From the NCBI RefSeq assembly GCF_000520975.1, contig NZ_JACB01000010.1:114909-178908 (forward strand): DNA of 64,000 bases. The letters run 5' to 3'. This stretch comes from Aquimarina megaterium XH134 (GTDB taxonomy: Bacteria > Bacteroidota > Bacteroidia > Flavobacteriales > Flavobacteriaceae). The notes under the pieces are model-generated. The model was not told the DNA's origin and ran no database searches. It saw nothing but the letters and a program-made list of their open reading frames with translations. The translations under genes and the position numbers were made by a program. Positions within the stretch are counted from its first letter, which is position 1. Each line of letters begins with the position of its first letter. Of the stretch, positions 35,794-45,045 are shown piece after piece.

Positions 35794-36638
35794 TTTTTTC
35801 TGTATTGAGTAGGAGTAGAGCCTGTGTGTTTTTTAAATAGATTAGAGAAGTAAGATGTATTATCAAAACCACATTCGATGGCAATTTCAAAAATAGAATC
35901 TTTAGCATATCGTAATTTATGCTTTGCTTTTGCTAAACGAATAGCGGTTAGATATCCTAAAGGTGTAGTCCCGTTAATTTCGGTGAATAATCGGTGTAAA
36001 TAATACTTGCTGATACCCATATCTCTACTCATACTGTCTAGCGAGATGTCTTCACCAATATTATCATTTAAATATTCTTTAGTTACCGAAATTAATTTAA
36101 ACAGTTCTTTTTTTGTATTGTGTTTCACTATTTTTAATGTCGCAAACCCGGTATCAATATTAGCCTGTTCTTGTACAATTGTCTCAGAGATACGAATGAA
36201 TAAATTCTCTATTTGTCGATTAAAATCGAGTGGATTATGCTCATAGAGATTAGTGATTTTATCCAATAAAAACCCTACTTCATTATTTGATTTTTTTTGA
36301 GTCACTTCAAGAAATTCAAGTTGTGATGTATCACTAGTATGATACTTATATATTTCGCTGATTAGTTTGGGAGATAAGAAGAAGGATAATCCTTTTGTCC
36401 CTTTTTTTGCTTCGGTAGTAATGCAGCTATTATTATTTATAATTAAATATTGGTTTTTTGTAATCTTAATGTCTTGATTGCCGAAATTATAGTGTTTAGT
36501 TCCTTCGATTACATACTTTAAAGAATAAGTAGAGGTATATGATATAGAAATATCATCATGATGCTTAGCGTATAATATTTTATTTTCTAATTGATTCGTA
36601 AATGTTGGAGTAGTCGTTATTTCTTCAAGTTTTATCAT
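35787..36638 (-). CDS. AraC-family transcriptional regulator
   Basis: A 283-residue protein. Residues 1-170 form an N-terminal cupin-like sensing domain (SLKYVIEGTKHYNFG); residues about 185-283 hold two helix-turn-helix motifs (MGISKYYLHRLFTEINGTTP; IFEIAIECGFDNTSYFSNLF). It may regulate the phosphoesterase genes 46 bp downstream. Its upstream side ends in a cassette-type repeat half. Confidence 0.88.
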   Translation of the reverse strand: MIKLEEITTTPTFTNQLENKILYAKHHDDISISYTSTYSLKYVIEGTKHYNFGNQDIKITKNQYLIINNNSCITTEAKKGTKGLSFFLSPKLISEIYKYHTSDTSQLEFLEVTQKKSNNEVGFLLDKITNLYEHNPLDFNRQIENLFIRISETIVQEQANIDTGFATLKIVKHNTKKELFKLISVTKEYLNDNIGEDISLDSMSRDMGISKYYLHRLFTEINGTTPLGYLTAIRLAKAKHKLRYAKDSIFEIAIECGFDNTSYFSNLFKKHTGSTPTQYRKNL

Positions 36639-36651
36639 AAAATCAATTATA

Positions 36652-36739
36652 AATCAAAAGATTTGGCGTGTAGGTTTAAAACTTTAAACTTAGGATTAAT
36701 CACCAAAACTGTATTAACGATAGTCACTGTTACAGCGTG
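36652..36739 (-). repeat. Half-copy of the 57-kb cassette-boundary repeat
   Basis: On the minus strand this reads GCTGTAACAGTGACTATCGT, TAATACAGTTTTGGTGATTA and later AATCTTTTGATTT. The 57.2-kb copy reads GTTTACAACAATAACTATAA, TTAATACGGGTTTTGGTGTT and AATCTTTTGATTT in the same order. The element ends 5 bp after the GNAT gene's stop codon, as it does at 57 kb. The other half is missing. Confidence 0.7.
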
Positions 36740-36743
36740 TTTT

Positions 36744-37517
36744 TTATTTTAAAATTTTGTCTATTACTTTATCATATCGTGTATCCATACAAACACTAAT
36801 GTCTGTTGTCATAAATTTTCCATTATAAAAAAGACTAAAAATGGTTGCCGGACTCGGAGCAGATTGAGCTTGTTTCATGGTTTCTAATTTAATTATTTTT
36901 AATGGAATTTTTCTGTTTTTTGCAGTTTCGATCAGAGAGTTTTTTGCATGAAACTCTGCAAAAGGGCAACGATTAGAATAATAAACTACGATTCCATTTT
37001 TTTCAGAACATTCTCCACTTTTCACAGATTCATTAAATTTTGGTAATTCGGCTTTTGGATTTATTTTTTTTGCTAAAAGACTAAATCCACTCGAAATTCT
37101 TTCAACCTCCTCAAACCCTTGTTTTAGAAACCATTTTGTATCACTCATAAAATGAAACTTCTTAGTTCCGACAACGGTGACTAATCCATCTTTTCCTTGA
37201 CTCTTGGCGTCGTCAATCGCTGTTTTTAGCAATTTTTTTCCATACCCATTCTTTTTGAATTTTCCAGATACCCAAAAACAATTAATATTCAGGTAATTAG
37301 ATGCTTTAATTGGGATCCAGGCATTTTCTGCGGGGCCATATTCTATAAATACTTTTGCTCTTTGATTAATTCGCCTAAATACATATCCGTTATTAAATTC
37401 CTTAGTCAACCAATCTTTTTTGGCCTGATAACTATCAGAACATTTCTTATCAGATATTGCACAGCAAATATGTTCTGCCGATATGTTTTCTGTATTTAAG
37501 TCAATTAATTGTTCCAT
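36744..37517 (-). CDS. GNAT acetyltransferase fused to YoaP-like domain
   Basis: A 257-residue protein. The N-terminal GNAT domain has the acetyl-CoA loop motif GKFKKNGYGKKLLKTAIDDA at about residues 91-110. The C-terminal 90 residues match the YoaP domain: NGIVVYYSNRCPFAEFHAKN has a CPF motif of thioredoxin-like folds. Substrate is unknown. It is directly followed by a cassette-boundary repeat half (36652-36739), so gene and repeat together look like one cassette. Confidence 0.82.
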   Translation of the reverse strand: MEQLIDLNTENISAEHICCAISDKKCSDSYQAKKDWLTKEFNNGYVFRRINQRAKVFIEYGPAENAWIPIKASNYLNINCFWVSGKFKKNGYGKKLLKTAIDDAKSQGKDGLVTVVGTKKFHFMSDTKWFLKQGFEEVERISSGFSLLAKKINPKAELPKFNESVKSGECSEKNGIVVYYSNRCPFAEFHAKNSLIETAKNRKIPLKIIKLETMKQAQSAPSPATIFSLFYNGKFMTTDISVCMDTRYDKVIDKILK

Positions 37518-37707
37518 TTTTGTTTTGTTGATGAAGCCTAATCTAAATGTATGTGTCTAAGTAAGAAAAACACAGCCAGATCAATTGGCTATTCAGCATC
37601 TGTTTTATATGTCGACATAATCTCTTAATTTTTTTGAGTTAGGTGGGTTTTTTATATCTACAAATTTGGTTGATTTTTGATGATAAAGTTACCTCTTGCT
37701 TCCTCTT

Positions 37708-37899
37708 TTAATTAGAGTGTACTGATTTAAATTTGCCAAGAAATAGTGCGATGAGTAGTATTCCTATCCCAATCCCCGTAAATGCACCTTTAGCCAGATC
37801 AGGTAATTCTATATAATGCGAAAATATTTGTGTTAATGCTATTATCAATAAACCCATTGATAATAGCATTAACGATTTTTTTTTAGTAATACTAGTCAT
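37708..37899 (-). CDS. Small two-helix membrane protein
   Basis: A 63-residue protein with helices at about 9-25 and 38-56. Its ATG overlaps the TGA of the preceding 50-residue frame (ATGA), which indicates translational coupling in a unit led by the papain-like peptidase. No homologue was recognised. Confidence 0.55.
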   Translation of the reverse strand: MTSITKKKSLMLLSMGLLIIALTQIFSHYIELPDLAKGAFTGIGIGILLIALFLGKFKSVHSN

Positions 37900-38048
37900 T
37901 TTATTGTTTTTATAATTAGTATTTCAATGGCACTATTTGTTACAGTATCTATTTCAAATTTTAGCTTGTTTATTAGCCCTTTTAAACCACCGAAAATTAG
38001 TGCTGTTAAAAGAACCTCTAAATGAGGAATAGAAATATTACCATCCAT
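37896..38048 (-). CDS. Possible 50-residue peptide gene in the peptidase unit
   Basis: MDGNISIPHLEVLLTALIFG begins a 50-residue frame with a hydrophobic stretch (11-24). It overlaps the peptidase stop codon by 11 bp and ends with an ATGA overlap on the next gene. A longer start further upstream would lie inside the peptidase gene and is less likely. It is supported by gene layout only. Confidence 0.45.
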   Translation of the reverse strand: MDGNISIPHLEVLLTALIFGGLKGLINKLKFEIDTVTNSAIEILIIKTIK

Positions 38049-39279
38049 TTTCTGGTCCTCCTCCCGAGGATTGACCATTAGATAAATGTATTCTTCTTTC
38101 TTTAGTAACAGTTTGACCATTTTTGTATGCTCTAACATAAACTGTTACCAAGCCACTGGTGGTTGGAGTCATTAATACAGAGCTAGAATCAGAGTTATTT
38201 ACCTGAGATCGTTTTAGAGAACCATTAGGATAGTCAATTCCCCAAACCCATCTGTCTACAGGTATATTACTAGACACCCAAAATTTGTGATACAAGTAAC
38301 CTCCAATATGAGCATAATCAATATCAATGCTTATAGATGATAATGTTAAATTTATGGTTGGGACACACTGATTAACAGATAAAACTGTTGGGTTCGTAGA
38401 TGTATTATTACCATTGTAAGATATACCTGATACCTGGTAGAGTTCTACACTTCCGCTATTCATTAAGCCTACGATATCTACATTCTGGTTAGTATTAACA
38501 ATTCCAGACATCCCACGCCAGCTATCTTTAATCACCCAACGAGAATCACTTGTCCAACCTATAATTGTAAAAGCATGGTAGGATAACCCAGCGGCAGGTA
38601 TATTGTAGTTTCTGAATTTTTTAGCATCATGAACTCCATTTTGAATACCTGATACTTTTACAACTACAGGACCATCATTTAAAATTTTCCTTTTAATATC
38701 ATCAACAGAATTAATATCATTCGTACTTAGCTGAATGGCGTTACCTACTGTAATATAATTACCTAAAGTACCTCCATCATCAACAGCCCAAACAGGTGGA
38801 GAAAAGTTAGTGTCTAGAAACATCCTGTATGATCTTTGACCGTTTGGATGATTTATGTAAGCTAATACGCTAGCTCTCGGGATACTACACCCATTTATAT
38901 CGGGATTATTTACAGGACATGTTTCGGGTGCAAAGGCATTAATTCCTCCACCAGATACTGCCAATGGAATTTTAAAACTTGAATTTAAAATAGGAAGGTA
39001 ATAAGGAGCATTCCATACCTTATAATCAAGGTATGCATCAGAAAGTGAAAACAGACCAGAACCGTATACACTGTTCTCGATACCATAAGTTGTTTCTATA
39101 GCTGCATTAAAAGCAAAGGCTAAACATGGCCCTTGATCGATTTGAGTTCTTACAGAGGTTACAAAATCTCGATTACCACTTGTTGTTGGTGCATTATTCC
39201 ATGAAAAATCGCATGGGATATTTTGAGAAAATAACTGTGTTGAAAATAGTAAGAGTGATAAGAGTAGTGCTTTTTTCAT
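38038..39279 (-). CDS. Secreted papain-like (C1) cysteine peptidase homologue
   Basis: A 413-residue protein with signal peptide MKKALLLSLLLFSTQLFSQ. RTQIDQGPCLAFAFNAAIE gives nucleophile Cys52 and an oxyanion Gln (46 or 49); SYHAFTIIGW gives His235; WVIKDSWRG stands where C1 enzymes have NSW, so the triad Asn is Asp252. The CGSC segment before the usual CWAFA is shortened. The C-terminal 130 residues are a beta-sandwich-like region (YLYHKFWVSSNIPVDRWVWG). It leads a three-gene unit with two tiny membrane genes. Confidence 0.82.
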   Translation of the reverse strand: MKKALLLSLLLFSTQLFSQNIPCDFSWNNAPTTSGNRDFVTSVRTQIDQGPCLAFAFNAAIETTYGIENSVYGSGLFSLSDAYLDYKVWNAPYYLPILNSSFKIPLAVSGGGINAFAPETCPVNNPDINGCSIPRASVLAYINHPNGQRSYRMFLDTNFSPPVWAVDDGGTLGNYITVGNAIQLSTNDINSVDDIKRKILNDGPVVVKVSGIQNGVHDAKKFRNYNIPAAGLSYHAFTIIGWTSDSRWVIKDSWRGMSGIVNTNQNVDIVGLMNSGSVELYQVSGISYNGNNTSTNPTVLSVNQCVPTINLTLSSISIDIDYAHIGGYLYHKFWVSSNIPVDRWVWGIDYPNGSLKRSQVNNSDSSSVLMTPTTSGLVTVYVRAYKNGQTVTKERRIHLSNGQSSGGGPENGW

Positions 39280-39351
39280 AATTGTGTGGTTTTAAAATTG
39301 AGTACTATTTACCTATACATAACTTATGTATAGAATATAGCATATAAAAGA

Positions 39352-39488
39352 TGCTAACTTTTCGATTGGATAAAGAACCGAATTTTTAATGTCTCTAAAA
39401 TACTAAATTTAAACCTTTGAAGACTAGTAGGATAAATAACAATTTTTTGATTAGACTTAAAACCTTACTTATTACATAGCATAGTGTT
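39352..39488 (-). repeat. Cassette-boundary repeat, related to the 56-kb copy
   Basis: TCTAAAATACTAAATTTAAA (39394-39413) matches the same 20 bp in the 56291-56486 element, with continued similarity outward to TTCGATT on one side and ATTACATAGCATAGTG on the other. It fills the gap between the FAD monooxygenase and the peptidase; the rest of that 297-bp gap shows nothing recognisable. Confidence 0.7.
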
Positions 39489-39576
39489 TTTTCTTAATCC
39501 GAAAATAGGGTAGGTGTGATCAAATAGGATATCGTCTGAATATTGTGCTTTATCATATTTAAAATTGGTCGATTGC

Positions 39577-40734
39577 TTACCATTTATCTAGTTGGTACAA
39601 CTCGACCATTTGCTTTTTCATATATTTTTCTGGTGTATATTTTAGGATGAAATTTCTAATGATTTCACTAAATCGATTTGTTATTGCAATTTTTGATGTA
39701 ATTCTGGATTGCTTAACTAACTTTTCGACTTTTGATTTTCGATAGGCATAAAAATCATCATAAGCAGTTTCTAGGGTATTCGATTCTTTAATAAAGTGTG
39801 CTATATAAAAAGCATCTTCGATGGCTTGAGCACCACCTTGTCCTAAATCGGGAGTCATACTATGCGCTGCATCTCCGATAAGACAGATATTCTTTGAGTT
39901 CCATTTTTGTAACAACTCTAAATCCGAAAGATCGCCTCTAATAATTTTGTCGATTGATGTATTTTTAATCAAGTCATTAACAAGGGGATGGTATCCCGAA
40001 AACATATTCGTTAATTCGTTCTTTAGAGTTTCTCTATCATCCTGCAAATTAGGTTCGCTTAATTTTACGGCAAACCAATATACTTTTCCTTCAGATATTT
40101 TAGATACTCCGAATTGAAACTTTTGCCCCCATAACGTAAAACCAACCGATTGTAGTTCGCTACTTAAGTTATAATCAGAAACCCCTCTCCAGCAGGTTTG
40201 GCCAGTATATCTTATTTTACTATTAGGAAATAATTGTTTTCTTACACCAGAATTAATACCGTCTGCACCAATAATAGACTTGGTTTGAATTGAAGTCCCG
40301 TCTGTAAAATTAACTTTTAGCGATTTGTCACTATTTTGGAAATATTCTTTGAAGGTTTTATCCAGTACTATATTTTCCTGCTTTACGTATTTGTATAAAA
40401 TTTGCTGCAGTTTTCCTCTATGGATTGCCATTGTGGTGTATCCAAATTTTTCCTGAACAAACTTCTGATCAGAGTTGGATATTGGTTTTAATTTGTGATC
40501 AGCTACTAAAATTCGGTTGAAACTATTTCCAGAATCTTGAATCTCTTTTAATAACTCAGGATTAATCCATTCTAATACTTGTAGTGCATTTGGTGATAAC
40601 CATATTCCGGCTCCCACTTCTTTTAAACATGCTGCTCTTTCGTATAATGTATAGGGGATATTTAATTTATCAAAGGATAGCGCTGTTACAAATCCTCCTA
40701 TTCCTCCTCCAATGATTGATATAGTATTTGCCAT
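39577..40734 (-). CDS. FAD-dependent monooxygenase
   Basis: A 385-residue protein. The dinucleotide-binding start ISIIGGGIGGFVTALSF, the GADGINSGVRKQLF motif and the FAD-phosphate motif ICLIGDAAHSMTPDLGQGGA identify the p-hydroxybenzoate-hydroxylase/TetX-type family. Substrate is unknown; TetX-like proteins can modify tetracycline, but nothing here shows that. An FNR-type box lies 168 bp upstream. A cassette-boundary repeat follows the gene. Confidence 0.9.
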   Translation of the reverse strand: MANTISIIGGGIGGFVTALSFDKLNIPYTLYERAACLKEVGAGIWLSPNALQVLEWINPELLKEIQDSGNSFNRILVADHKLKPISNSDQKFVQEKFGYTTMAIHRGKLQQILYKYVKQENIVLDKTFKEYFQNSDKSLKVNFTDGTSIQTKSIIGADGINSGVRKQLFPNSKIRYTGQTCWRGVSDYNLSSELQSVGFTLWGQKFQFGVSKISEGKVYWFAVKLSEPNLQDDRETLKNELTNMFSGYHPLVNDLIKNTSIDKIIRGDLSDLELLQKWNSKNICLIGDAAHSMTPDLGQGGAQAIEDAFYIAHFIKESNTLETAYDDFYAYRKSKVEKLVKQSRITSKIAITNRFSEIIRNFILKYTPEKYMKKQMVELYQLDKW

Positions 40735-40777
40735 TATTTTGTATTACTAGTAAAACATCACGTATCCTCTTTTTTTT

Positions 40778-40820
40778 AACCCGAATTCTGCAATAGATTT
40801 TCTAATGCAAAATTCGGGTT
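40778..40820. repeat. Long near-perfect inverted repeat
   Basis: AACCCGAATTCTGCA (40778-40792) pairs with TGCAAAATTCGGGTT (40806-40820) with one mismatch; the TAGA/TCTA bases inside extend the stem to about 20 bp. The T-run is on the wrong side for a minus-strand terminator, so function is open. Confidence 0.6.
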
Positions 40821-40901
40821 TAGCTTACCAACTCTTATTTTGATATGCGTATGTTTCACCTTAGGTGTATACAAAGATCGGTTCAAATTATTAGTTATCA
40901 T

Positions 40902-40915
40902 TTGATATAGATCAA
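40902..40915. promoter_or_regulatory. FNR/CRP-type box
   Basis: TTGATATAGATCAA matches the FNR consensus TTGAT-N4-ATCAA exactly. It lies upstream of the FAD monooxygenase. A second exact match is at 59605, directly after the window's Crp/Fnr gene, which is a candidate binder. Confidence 0.5.
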
Positions 40916-40929
40916 ATTTTGCTACTAAA

Positions 40930-41451
40930 TTAAAGTTTAATTTCTTCTACTTTTCGCACATTATCATTGTTATACTCTACTATTGTTAAAGTTTTAACGG
41001 TTCCGATGATTTCAAAATCATCCTTGTTCCATTCATCAACCATTTTTTTGCAGTCTAATTTGTTTAACGAATTTCCGATTCCGATATGTGGTATAAAATC
41101 CAGGTCTAATCTGTGGTTTTCTTTTAGGGTTCCGCTATAAAGTTTATCATGGATTTTAACAATATTGCTATAGCCTTGATCTGGCACAAGGAATGTATGG
41201 TAATATTCGTTAAAAGCATCTTTGTTTATCGTAGCACAACGCAACACAAAATCGAAACTATTACAGGTTGCTACTTGTTTTTTTATTTCGGCTATAAAAT
41301 CGGTTTCTGTTTGATCAAATACAGGAAATACGATGGTAAAATGGGGGTCGATTACATCATAAAAAAGTTGGTCCTTTTCTTTTCGGTAGTTTTGTATTAC
41401 ATCAAAATCCATCTTTTTGATTTCTGGGTATGCCAGGACTAAATATGCCAT
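40930..41451 (-). CDS. 2H phosphoesterase / 2'-5' RNA-ligase-like protein
   Basis: A 173-residue protein with two HxT/S-like motifs: DPHFTIVFPVF near residue 37 and FIPHIGIGNSL near 124 (the second is HIG rather than HxT/S). Spacing of about 85 residues fits the 2H phosphoesterase fold, whose members open 2',3'-cyclic phosphates. Unknown target. Neighbours are unrelated in function. Confidence 0.78.
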   Translation of the reverse strand: MAYLVLAYPEIKKMDFDVIQNYRKEKDQLFYDVIDPHFTIVFPVFDQTETDFIAEIKKQVATCNSFDFVLRCATINKDAFNEYYHTFLVPDQGYSNIVKIHDKLYSGTLKENHRLDLDFIPHIGIGNSLNKLDCKKMVDEWNKDDFEIIGTVKTLTIVEYNNDNVRKVEEIKL

Positions 41452-41538
41452 TTTTTTAATTCGGTTGGGTTTTTTATGTACTGTAATTTTTGTTGTATAG
41501 TGCTTAGAGAACTATATAAAGTAAGTACCTTGTTACTT

Positions 41539-42708
41539 CTAGTGCATTCTACCTTTAAATTTATGTTTTTCTCTACCAGGAATGTAGATGAATTTTCCAC
41601 TCTTATCTATATAACGGCTGGTTATAGAATTTTTCAACACAACTCTAGCCACACCATTAACAAAACGCTCTGCTTCCTGAAACTGAGGTTTAATAACAAT
41701 TTCTCCTTTTAAATTCATATATCCATAATTATTTGAAGATAGGTTATCATCTTTTACTTGAAATAGAATCATTCCTTCAGAAACCTCGCCTAAGGCTATG
41801 TTTTTTTTGACTTTAAAAACAATCTCTCCTTTTGTATTAATGAGCCCAGTTTCTGTTTTAGTAAAAAATCGTGCTACTCCTTCATTAAAATTATCAATAG
41901 CTTCAAATCTATCATCAGGTTTAATTACGATTTCTCCTTTTTTATTTATGAAGCCGTGACCTTTCTTTCCTTTTTGATTAAACATAGCAAGCCCATCACT
42001 AAAATTATACCCGATATAATAACTATCAATCTCAAGTATTACCTCTCCTTTGGTGTTTATGAATTTTGTTTTACTTTCGGTATCTCTTACAGCAGCCAAC
42101 CCTTCTTTAAATTTGGTGGCAGAATAATATTTTGGTTCAATTGCTATTTCTCCTAATTTGTTTATATAGCCAAAATTGCTATTTATTTTTACTAAGGCTA
42201 AGCCATTATAAAAATCTCCCACATTTTCATATTTGGGCTCTATTGCAATCTCACCATTTTTATTTACAAAACCATAAGTAGAACCATATCCGCTACCATA
42301 TTTTTCTATTCTTCCCATTCCATCCTTAAAAGGATAGCACATATCAAAATATTGGTTAAGCAGTTGTCCATCTTTCTTAACGTAGGTATGTTTTCCTTCA
42401 TTAGTTGTAACTTTTGCAAAGCCATCTTTAAAATCACCTGCTTTTCTAAAAATAGGTTTAATCACAATATCTCCTTGCTCATTGATGTAACCAAATTTGC
42501 GCTTCATTCGTACACAAGCTAAGTTTTCTGAATATTTTTTTGCAAGTTCATATTGTGGTTTTAAGATAGAATCACCTTTATGATTTATATACCCATAAAG
42601 TCCATTATTCATCTTAACCGGTAAAAAGTTTTCACTTTTTTTATTTTGCGAATTACAACTTGTTATAAATAGTAGTGTAACCGAAATTAGTAAAGTAATT
42701 TTTTTCAT
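41539..42708 (-). CDS. WG-repeat lipoprotein
   Basis: A 389-residue protein with lipobox LLFITSCNSQ (Cys18). About eight WG-type repeats of 40-45 residues follow, each with a YGYINxxGDIVIKPxY core (for example FGYINEQGDIVIKPIF and YGFVNKNGEIAIEPKY). The Trp-Gly is mostly YG/FG here. WG repeats form propeller-like or extended binding surfaces; partner unknown. It is anchored on the outer surface of a membrane. Confidence 0.88.
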   Translation of the reverse strand: MKKITLLISVTLLFITSCNSQNKKSENFLPVKMNNGLYGYINHKGDSILKPQYELAKKYSENLACVRMKRKFGYINEQGDIVIKPIFRKAGDFKDGFAKVTTNEGKHTYVKKDGQLLNQYFDMCYPFKDGMGRIEKYGSGYGSTYGFVNKNGEIAIEPKYENVGDFYNGLALVKINSNFGYINKLGEIAIEPKYYSATKFKEGLAAVRDTESKTKFINTKGEVILEIDSYYIGYNFSDGLAMFNQKGKKGHGFINKKGEIVIKPDDRFEAIDNFNEGVARFFTKTETGLINTKGEIVFKVKKNIALGEVSEGMILFQVKDDNLSSNNYGYMNLKGEIVIKPQFQEAERFVNGVARVVLKNSITSRYIDKSGKFIYIPGREKHKFKGRMH

Positions 42709-42817
42709 TTTTTAAATTAAATAGGATGCTAGAAGTATGTGTTACAGCAGAGCAAAATGTTACCGGGTTGTTGATATTTTATACTGTGTTGATTACTGGG
42801 TTTTTGTGTATTTCTAT

Positions 42818-43213
42818 TCATTTCGAACTATATTTTTTTAGTTGATAAATCGAGAAAAGCCCAATTAAAAACTCTGCAGTTATTCCAAAAATATAACCTC
42901 CTGTGGGCAACCCGTCTATTACCATGCTCAATGCACGTCCGGCCGCAAGAGTGAGCATAAATAACATATTTAGCTCAGTAGCACGTTTCCAATATTTTTT
43001 TTTACAAACCCCCAAAATCCATACGATAGCAACCCCAATATATAAACACATTATAGCTTTTAGCATATTAGAAAGGTCAATTGTATTGACTTGAATATCT
43101 AATTGCTTAGACAAAATTGAAGGCGAACCGTAAATTATTCCTGTTGGTAATACAATTGATATAGAAACGAGAAGATGTAAGTTTTTTAAAATCCAATTTA
43201 TTTTACCCGTCAT
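42818..43213 (-). CDS. Small membrane protein, DUF4345-like
   Basis: A 131-residue protein with four hydrophobic segments. LKAIMCLYIGVAIVWILGV, TLAAGRALSMVIDGLPTGG and YIFGITAEFLIGLFSIYQL fit DUF4345. Function is unknown. On its upstream side, the 43214-43393 gap contains an internal CGATG/CATCG hairpin next to GTTGGGC on the minus strand, which matches the integron R' consensus GTTRRRY. Confidence 0.65.
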   Translation of the reverse strand: MTGKINWILKNLHLLVSISIVLPTGIIYGSPSILSKQLDIQVNTIDLSNMLKAIMCLYIGVAIVWILGVCKKKYWKRATELNMLFMLTLAAGRALSMVIDGLPTGGYIFGITAEFLIGLFSIYQLKKYSSK

Positions 43214-43393
43214 ATTTTTGGTCCCGATTTCAGGTTTTTGATAGTTTATTTTTTGAGTTTATATGTTTAGCTAAATTAGTAAATCTTTAAGGATACTACG
43301 GTATTTAAATCCTTAACAGGATTAAGAGAGCCCAACGCGATGCTTATAACATCGTATTGAGCTACTCGATGGGATAATCGAATTTTTCTTAGT

Positions 43394-44887
43394 CTAACTC
43401 TTTTCCTTTCTTTTTGCTGTAGGCAGTTTTTTTAGCCTAATTACTACTACAATAAACATTAGTAAGCAGTAATAAATAAAAATATCACCTACAAGAGAAT
43501 ATACAGTCGTAGTTCCTTTTGTTGGTAGTTGCGTTATGAGAATCTTACTATTATCTGTGAAGTGATCCATTTCACTAAGTGTTTTTCCGGTATAATTAAA
43601 GCCAGCTGATAATCCAAAACTTGTTTGGCGCACCAGATTAAAACCTTGTTCTATGGCTCTAAATTTTGCCATGTTCGTATGAATGGGGTCAATGCCTTTC
43701 CAATCATTACTTGGTACCAACATAATATCAGTGCCTTTGGCTTGTTTTAGATATTCGGGAAAATCCATATCAAAACAAATAACCGATCCAATTATTCCAT
43801 ATGGTGTTTTTGATGTTTGGATGGTAGAACCTTTTATATTACTCATAGCAGCTTCTCCGCCAGGAACAGGAATCACTTTCCAATAATCGATAGTTTTTTT
43901 ACCATTTGGGTCAAATAAAACAAATTTGTTTTCTAAAGGTTTGTCATTTGTAGGATCAATAACAGCAACGGCTGCGCCAAGATATATTTCATTTTCCTTA
44001 GCCATTAAACTAGCAGATTCATATAATTTGTTTTCATCTTCTTTTAAAACAAGAGCATTTCCCTCTGCCCAAAAGACTATTTTTGCTCCTGCTTTGGCTT
44101 CTTTTAAACTTCTATCTAATAAATTCTGATTTAAGTCGAGGGCTTGTTTTTTAAATTTTTCTTTACCACCTTCCAAATTAAGACCATAAAAATCGTTGTC
44201 GTAGATTCGTAAGTTATCTATGGCAGAAATAGAAGCTATTCTGATGGTCTCGGCATTAGATTTTTGAAATAATAAACGATAACTACCATACCCTAGCGTT
44301 AGACCGATAGTTACACTATATATCAAAATCCCTTTTTTAACTTTTACCCATTGCAACTCTCGAATTAGTATCCAATTGATTATAGAAGCAAACCAGCCTA
44401 TCAAAAAAGTAATATATCCCATTCCAAAAACAGAAACCGATTGTAATAAAACATTTTGTGATTGTTGTGTATAGGCTATGTGTCCCCAACTACCATACGG
44501 TAGAAATAGACTACTTACATACTCAATAAGAACTAATGCTGTCGGAAAGATTAAGGTATGTAAAAACGTGTTCCGATTTTTTGAAAAAAGCAAATCTATA
44601 AGATAAGGTATTGCAGCTATCAATCCGTAGGGAGCCATTATAAGGGCATACATGAGAAAGGGAAATGGAAGAATCTCAGAATTCTGAAATAGAGTTGCAA
44701 TTACTAACAGCACACATGCTAACAAAAAGCCTTTAATAACAGAGAGCTGGCGAACTGCATAAAGTAACATAGTGATTGAAATCCAGGGAGCAAAAAACAT
44801 AGTGTAACCACCATTCGAAATGAGGAGTACTAATAGTAGTATTACTAAAAATGTTAATTTACCGAGTGTATTGTTTACTGTTTTCAT
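43394..44887 (-). CDS. Apolipoprotein N-acyltransferase-like membrane enzyme
   Basis: A 497-residue protein with about six N-terminal helices (10-205), a periplasmic nitrilase-type domain (215-460) and a final helix. Catalytic residues of the C-N hydrolase fold are in place: Glu275 (FWAEGN), Lys337 (DYWKVIPVPGGEA) and Cys371 (GSVICFDMDFPE), corresponding to E. coli Lnt Glu267, Lys335 and Cys387. Lnt adds the third acyl chain to lipoproteins. As it sits among accessory genes, it may be a second Lnt or an amidase relative. Confidence 0.8.
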   Translation of the reverse strand: MKTVNNTLGKLTFLVILLLVLLISNGGYTMFFAPWISITMLLYAVRQLSVIKGFLLACVLLVIATLFQNSEILPFPFLMYALIMAPYGLIAAIPYLIDLLFSKNRNTFLHTLIFPTALVLIEYVSSLFLPYGSWGHIAYTQQSQNVLLQSVSVFGMGYITFLIGWFASIINWILIRELQWVKVKKGILIYSVTIGLTLGYGSYRLLFQKSNAETIRIASISAIDNLRIYDNDFYGLNLEGGKEKFKKQALDLNQNLLDRSLKEAKAGAKIVFWAEGNALVLKEDENKLYESASLMAKENEIYLGAAVAVIDPTNDKPLENKFVLFDPNGKKTIDYWKVIPVPGGEAAMSNIKGSTIQTSKTPYGIIGSVICFDMDFPEYLKQAKGTDIMLVPSNDWKGIDPIHTNMAKFRAIEQGFNLVRQTSFGLSAGFNYTGKTLSEMDHFTDNSKILITQLPTKGTTTVYSLVGDIFIYYCLLMFIVVVIRLKKLPTAKRKEKS

Positions 44888-45045
44888 TTGTTTTTATGGT
44901 ATTGATTATATGAAACAAAAGTAAATTGAACTACTCGTTAACCCCAGTGTTTTTAGGGTTTAGGTATAAAACTATCGTTTTTAGGGACAAAAATTTTAAC
45001 GATAATTAGCACTGTTATAAAACAGTTGATTTTAGGTACAGAAAA

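Noticed and set aside
37896..38138. 80-residue version of the small frame after the peptidase
   Set aside because: The first 30 codons overlap the peptidase C-terminus; the internal ATG at 38048 gives a better overlap.
40778..40820. Intrinsic terminator
   Set aside because: The stem is strong, but the T-run precedes the hairpin on the plus strand and becomes an A-run after it on the minus strand.
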